Assembly (NCBI GenBank): GCA_937934165.1
Contig: CALGZX010000067.1
Location: forward strand, 1 to 16,770
Source: an uncultured Collinsella sp.
GTDB taxonomy: Bacteria; Actinomycetota; Coriobacteriia; Coriobacteriales; Coriobacteriaceae
Length of the DNA stretch: 16,770 nucleotides
Reading direction: 5' to 3'
Shown here piece by piece: positions 14,321 through 16,770 of the stretch. Under the pieces are notes generated by a model, which was not told the origin of the DNA, did no database searches, and worked only from the letters and a program-made list of their open reading frames with translations. Every line of letters starts with the position of its first letter. Position 1 is the stretch's first letter. The position numbers were made by a program, and so were the translations under genes.

Positions 14321-15706
14321 ATGACGGATCAGGAAACGCCCGAGCGCGCGCACGTGACGGCCGACGATATCGAGGCTGCCAACGACCTTATCGACTTTAT
14401 CGAGGCATGCCCCAGCATGTTCCATACGGCAGCGACCATTATGGCCGAGCTCGACGAGGCGGGCTTTACCTACCTGCCCGAGAATGCGGCGTGGGACATC
14501 GAGCCGGGCGGGCGTTATTACACGCAGCGCAACACCTCGAGCGTTGTTGCCTTTAAGGTGGGCGAGGACCTGGCCGCGACGTGGGGCGAGGACGGCGTTG
14601 CCGGCGACTACCATTTTCAGCTGACGGCGTCGCACAGCGACTCGCCTACGTTTAAGGTTAAGGCCGTCCCCGAGCTCGACGGCGCAGGCGAGACGCTGCG
14701 TCTGAACACCGAGGCCTACGGCGGCATGATCGACTACACCTGGTTCGATCGTCCGCTGGCGCTCGCGGGCCGCGTACTGGTGCGCGAGGGCGACCGTATT
14801 GAGAGCCGCCTGCTTACCACCGAGCGCGAGGTTGCCATTATTCCGAGCCTTGCCATCCATATGAACCGTGGCGTTAACGAGAGCTTTGCTCCCAACCGAG
14901 CCGTTGACCTGTGCCCGCTCATCAGCGCCGGTGAACTCAAGCAGGGAGATTTTGACGCTCTGATTGCCGATGAGCTGGACGTTGAGCCCGAGCAAATTTT
15001 GGGCCGCGATTTGTTCCTGGTCAACCGCCAGGATGCGCGCATTTGGGGCTGGGCCGACGAGTTTATCTCGACGCCCAAGCTTGATGACCTGGCTTGCGCC
15101 TATACCTCGCTACAGGCATTTTTGGGCACCGAGAACGCGCACGACGTCTCGGTCTTTTGCTGCTTTGATAACGAGGAGGTTGGCTCCGAGACCAAGCAGG
15201 GCGCCATGTCGACCTTCTTGGCCGACGCGTTGCGACGCATCAACGGGTCGCTGGGCTTCGATGACGAGTCGTACCATCGCGCGCTTGCCGCCTCGATGCT
15301 TGTGAGCTGCGACAACGCGCATGCTGTGCACCCCAACCATGCCGAGAAGTGCGATGCCCGCAACCAGGTCGTACTCAACGGCGGTATTGTCATCAAGGAA
15401 GCCGCCAACCAGCACTACTGCACCGATGCCTTTAGCCGCGCGGTGTTCCAAGCCATCTGCGATGACGCCGACGTACCCACGCAGGCCTTCGCCAACAAGA
15501 GCGATATGGCGGGTGGCTCCACGCTCGGCAATCTGTCGAACATGCAGGTGAGCATGCATGCCGTAGACGTGGGCCTGCCGCAGCTGGCCATGCACTCAAG
15601 CTACGAGACCGGCGGCGTACGCGACGTGATGTACGCCATCCGCGCCCTCACCGCCTTCTACGAGCGCAACCTCAACATTAACGGCGCCGAAAGCGTGGAG
15701 CTCTAA
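14321..15706 (+). CDS. M18 family aminopeptidase (aspartyl aminopeptidase type)
   Basis: A 461-residue zinc metallo-aminopeptidase that removes N-terminal residues, preferentially acidic ones in many family members; cytosolic. The metal and catalytic positions are all present: H105 in ASHSDSP, D255 in KLDDLACAY, E285/E286 in CCFDNEEVGS, D331 in VSCDNAHAVHPNH (the HPN is a family hallmark), and H425 in AMHSSYETGG. The tetrahedral fold segment GGSTLGNLSN (398-407) precedes the last ligand. The start is ATG 14321, with AAGGGGAG 4 nt upstream; an in-frame ATG at 14210 would add 37 residues without similarity. No signal peptide. The stop codon TAA is built into the following repeat/terminator. Confidence 0.93.
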   Translation: MTDQETPERAHVTADDIEAANDLIDFIEACPSMFHTAATIMAELDEAGFTYLPENAAWDIEPGGRYYTQRNTSSVVAFKVGEDLAATWGEDGVAGDYHFQLTASHSDSPTFKVKAVPELDGAGETLRLNTEAYGGMIDYTWFDRPLALAGRVLVREGDRIESRLLTTEREVAIIPSLAIHMNRGVNESFAPNRAVDLCPLISAGELKQGDFDALIADELDVEPEQILGRDLFLVNRQDARIWGWADEFISTPKLDDLACAYTSLQAFLGTENAHDVSVFCCFDNEEVGSETKQGAMSTFLADALRRINGSLGFDDESYHRALAASMLVSCDNAHAVHPNHAEKCDARNQVVLNGGIVIKEAANQHYCTDAFSRAVFQAICDDADVPTQAFANKSDMAGGSTLGNLSNMQVSMHAVDVGLPQLAMHSSYETGGVRDVMYAIRALTAFYERNLNINGAESVEL

Positions 15707-15769
15707 AACCTGCCAAAAGAGGACAGGTTTACTTTGGCAGGTTTTATCTGGGCAAATGCCAGTGGCATT
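15704..15769 (+). terminator. Two-hairpin GGGACAGGTT repeat/terminator, peptidase copy
   Basis: TAAAACCTGCCAAA (15704-15717) pairs over 14 bp with TTTGGCAGGTTTTA (15733-15746), followed by TCTGGG. The first three bases are the stop codon of the peptidase. A smaller hairpin follows, AATGCC (15755-15760) with GGCATT (15764-15769). The stretch from GGACAGGTTT to GGGCAAA is almost identical to the copy after the ABC permease. Confidence 0.75.
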
Positions 15770-15821
15770 GCAAGCCGATAGGACCCTAAAACGCCGCAGG
15801 TTGAACAAAAGTCAGCGAGAG

Positions 15822-15913
15822 CCCGTCTGGGCGAGCAAGGTGCCTTGAAAGAGGAGGGCATTGGCCTTCTGGCCATGCCCGACGATTGAAAGGCAGATTG
15901 CCGTCCAGACGGG
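15822..15913. other. Extended branched palindrome, possible structured RNA
   Basis: CCCGTCTGGGCG (15822-15833) pairs with CGTCCAGACGGG (15902-15913) over 12 bp with one G-U. Inside, GCAA (15835-15838) pairs with TTGC (15898-15901), TGCCTT (15841-15846) with AAGGCA (15890-15895), and GGGCAT-T-GGCC (15856-15866) with GGCCATGCCC (15871-15880) around TTCT. Between the last two helices is a symmetric 9 by 9 internal loop. The transcribed strand is uncertain. Confidence 0.5.
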
Positions 15914-15931
15914 GTCGCAGCGTCGAGTGGT

Positions 15932-15953
15932 CCGCCGTTCGTTAGAACGGCGG
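15932..15953 (-). terminator. Terminator-like hairpin after hydroxyacid dehydrogenase
   Basis: CCGCCGTTC (15932-15940) and GAACGGCGG (15945-15953) form a perfect 9-bp stem with a GTTA loop, 7 nt beyond the dehydrogenase stop. There is no T tract, so factor-independent termination would be weak. Confidence 0.5.
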
Positions 15954-15960
15954 AACAAGA

Positions 15961-16770
15961 TTAGTGCTCGATCCAGCAACGCAGGGTCTCGCCAGCCTGT
16001 AGGTGACGCAGATTCTCCGCGGCAATGTCGACCACATTGTTGAGCGTGGCTGCCAGGTGGAACCAACCGGAGACGTGCGGCGTGATGAGCATGTTGGGCG
16101 CATCCCACAGCGGGCTTGTCTCAGGCAGCGGCTCGGGGTCGGTGACGTCGACCGCGGCGCCGGCGAGATGTCCCGACTCCAAGGCGGCAACCAAGTCGTC
16201 GGCGACCACAAGATCGCCGCGGCCGCCGTTGGCAAAGAAGGCGCCCGGTTTCATCGCGGCGAAGAACTCGGCGTTCGCCAGGCCGCGGGTCTCGGGTGTG
16301 CTGGGCATAAAGGATGCGACGATGTCAGCCTCGGCCAGGCGCTCGGATAGGGCGTCCATGCCGTCCATGTCCTCAAACACAATGGGGTAGACGAGCGGAT
16401 GGCGCTTGATGCCGCGGACGTGCGCGCCCATGCCGCGGCAGAGCGTGGCGAAGTGGCCGCCGATATCGCCCGCGCCCAGCACCAGCACATTGGCGCTTTT
16501 GAGCGAGGTGACCGGCCCCAAATCCTCCCAGCGATGCTCGCGCTGCAAGTCGTGATAGCCGGGCAGGCGCTTCATCATGGAAAGGACCATGGCAAACATG
16601 TGCTCGCTCACAGCCTGGCCGTAGGCGCCCACCGAGCAGGAAAGCTTAGCGTCGGCTGGCACGGTGCCGGCGGCCAAGTAATCGTCATAGCCCGCGGTCT
16701 GCAGTTGCAACAGCTGGAGATGCTCGCATGCTGTGAGCATGTCAGGGTCGATGTTGCCCAAGATCACGTC
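15961..16770 (-). CDS. D-2-hydroxyacid dehydrogenase, 5' end outside window
   Basis: The C-terminal 269 or so residues of an NAD(P)-dependent D-isomer 2-hydroxyacid dehydrogenase; the frame is open at the right edge, so the first part of the substrate-binding domain is missing. VLVLGAGDIGGHFA is the dinucleotide-binding fingerprint. The catalytic triad is visible: Arg in NGGRGDLV, Glu in DVTDPEPLPE and His in ITPHVSGW. The stretch AVSEHMFAMVLSMMKRLPGY preceding the nucleotide domain is typical. It resembles glyoxylate/hydroxypyruvate reductase-like members more than SerA, since no ACT domain follows the TPH block. The substrate is not determinable. The end (TAA at 15961-15963) is followed by a hairpin and the branched palindrome. 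Confidence 0.9.
   Translation of the reverse strand, partial: DVILGNIDPDMLTACEHLQLLQLQTAGYDDYLAAGTVPADAKLSCSVGAYGQAVSEHMFAMVLSMMKRLPGYHDLQREHRWEDLGPVTSLKSANVLVLGAGDIGGHFATLCRGMGAHVRGIKRHPLVYPIVFEDMDGMDALSERLAEADIVASFMPSTPETRGLANAEFFAAMKPGAFFANGGRGDLVVADDLVAALESGHLAGAAVDVTDPEPLPETSPLWDAPNMLITPHVSGWFHLAATLNNVVDIAAENLRHLQAGETLRCWIEH

Overview
The window is GC-rich bacterial chromosome with dense, mostly complete housekeeping genes. Clear GGAG-type ribosome binding sites, the actinobacterial flavour of the proteins (G/K-type phosphofructokinase, XRE-plus-membrane regulator, choloylglycine-hydrolase relative) and the abundance of short palindromic intergenic elements fit a gut Coriobacteriia genome, most likely Collinsella or a close relative. 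This assignment is inference; there is no rRNA or marker gene here to prove it.

Layout. Positions 1-4246 hold an aspartate-family amino-acid cluster: threonine synthase (minus), then divergently aspartate kinase and aspartate-semialdehyde dehydrogenase (plus). After a 126-bp nested palindrome and a GC-rich stretch with tandem repeats comes an O6-alkylguanine-DNA methyltransferase (4703-5281). Next to it is a 5' stub of an Abi_2 (AbiD/AbiF-type) abortive-infection gene, preceded on the same strand by a probable promoter and a small terminator-like RNA hairpin whose loop is perfectly complementary to the stub's Shine-Dalgarno. A GyrI-like gene (minus) follows, with a perfect LexA-type palindrome in its promoter. 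Positions 6504-9976 encode a two-gene ABC exporter of the MacB/FtsX kind. Positions 9977-10474 are a repeat-rich gap, followed by an XRE-type membrane-anchored regulator (minus) with a pair of likely operator boxes. A second nested palindrome follows 6-phosphofructokinase (minus). Then come a membrane-anchored Ntn-type choloylglycine-hydrolase relative (minus), a divergent M18 aminopeptidase (plus), and the 3' part of a D-2-hydroxyacid dehydrogenase (minus) running off the right edge.

The genes are ordinary; the intergenic DNA is not. Several palindromic families recur: (a) a ~125-bp nested palindrome directly after asd and pfk, with variable but self-complementary arms and conserved interior motifs, in the same orientation relative to each gene; (b) a terminator-like repeat containing GGGACAGGTT/TTTGGCAGGTTTTAT whose left arm includes the stop codon of the ABC permease and of the M18 peptidase, plus a degenerate inverted copy before the ABC operon; (c) hairpins with a TTGCGGTG core on both sides of the XRE gene; (d) a 140-bp inverted-repeat element at 10155-10294; (e) a branched structure at 15822-15913. 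The most interesting single locus is 5297-5520, which looks like a decayed abortive-infection toxin with its RNA control element still present.
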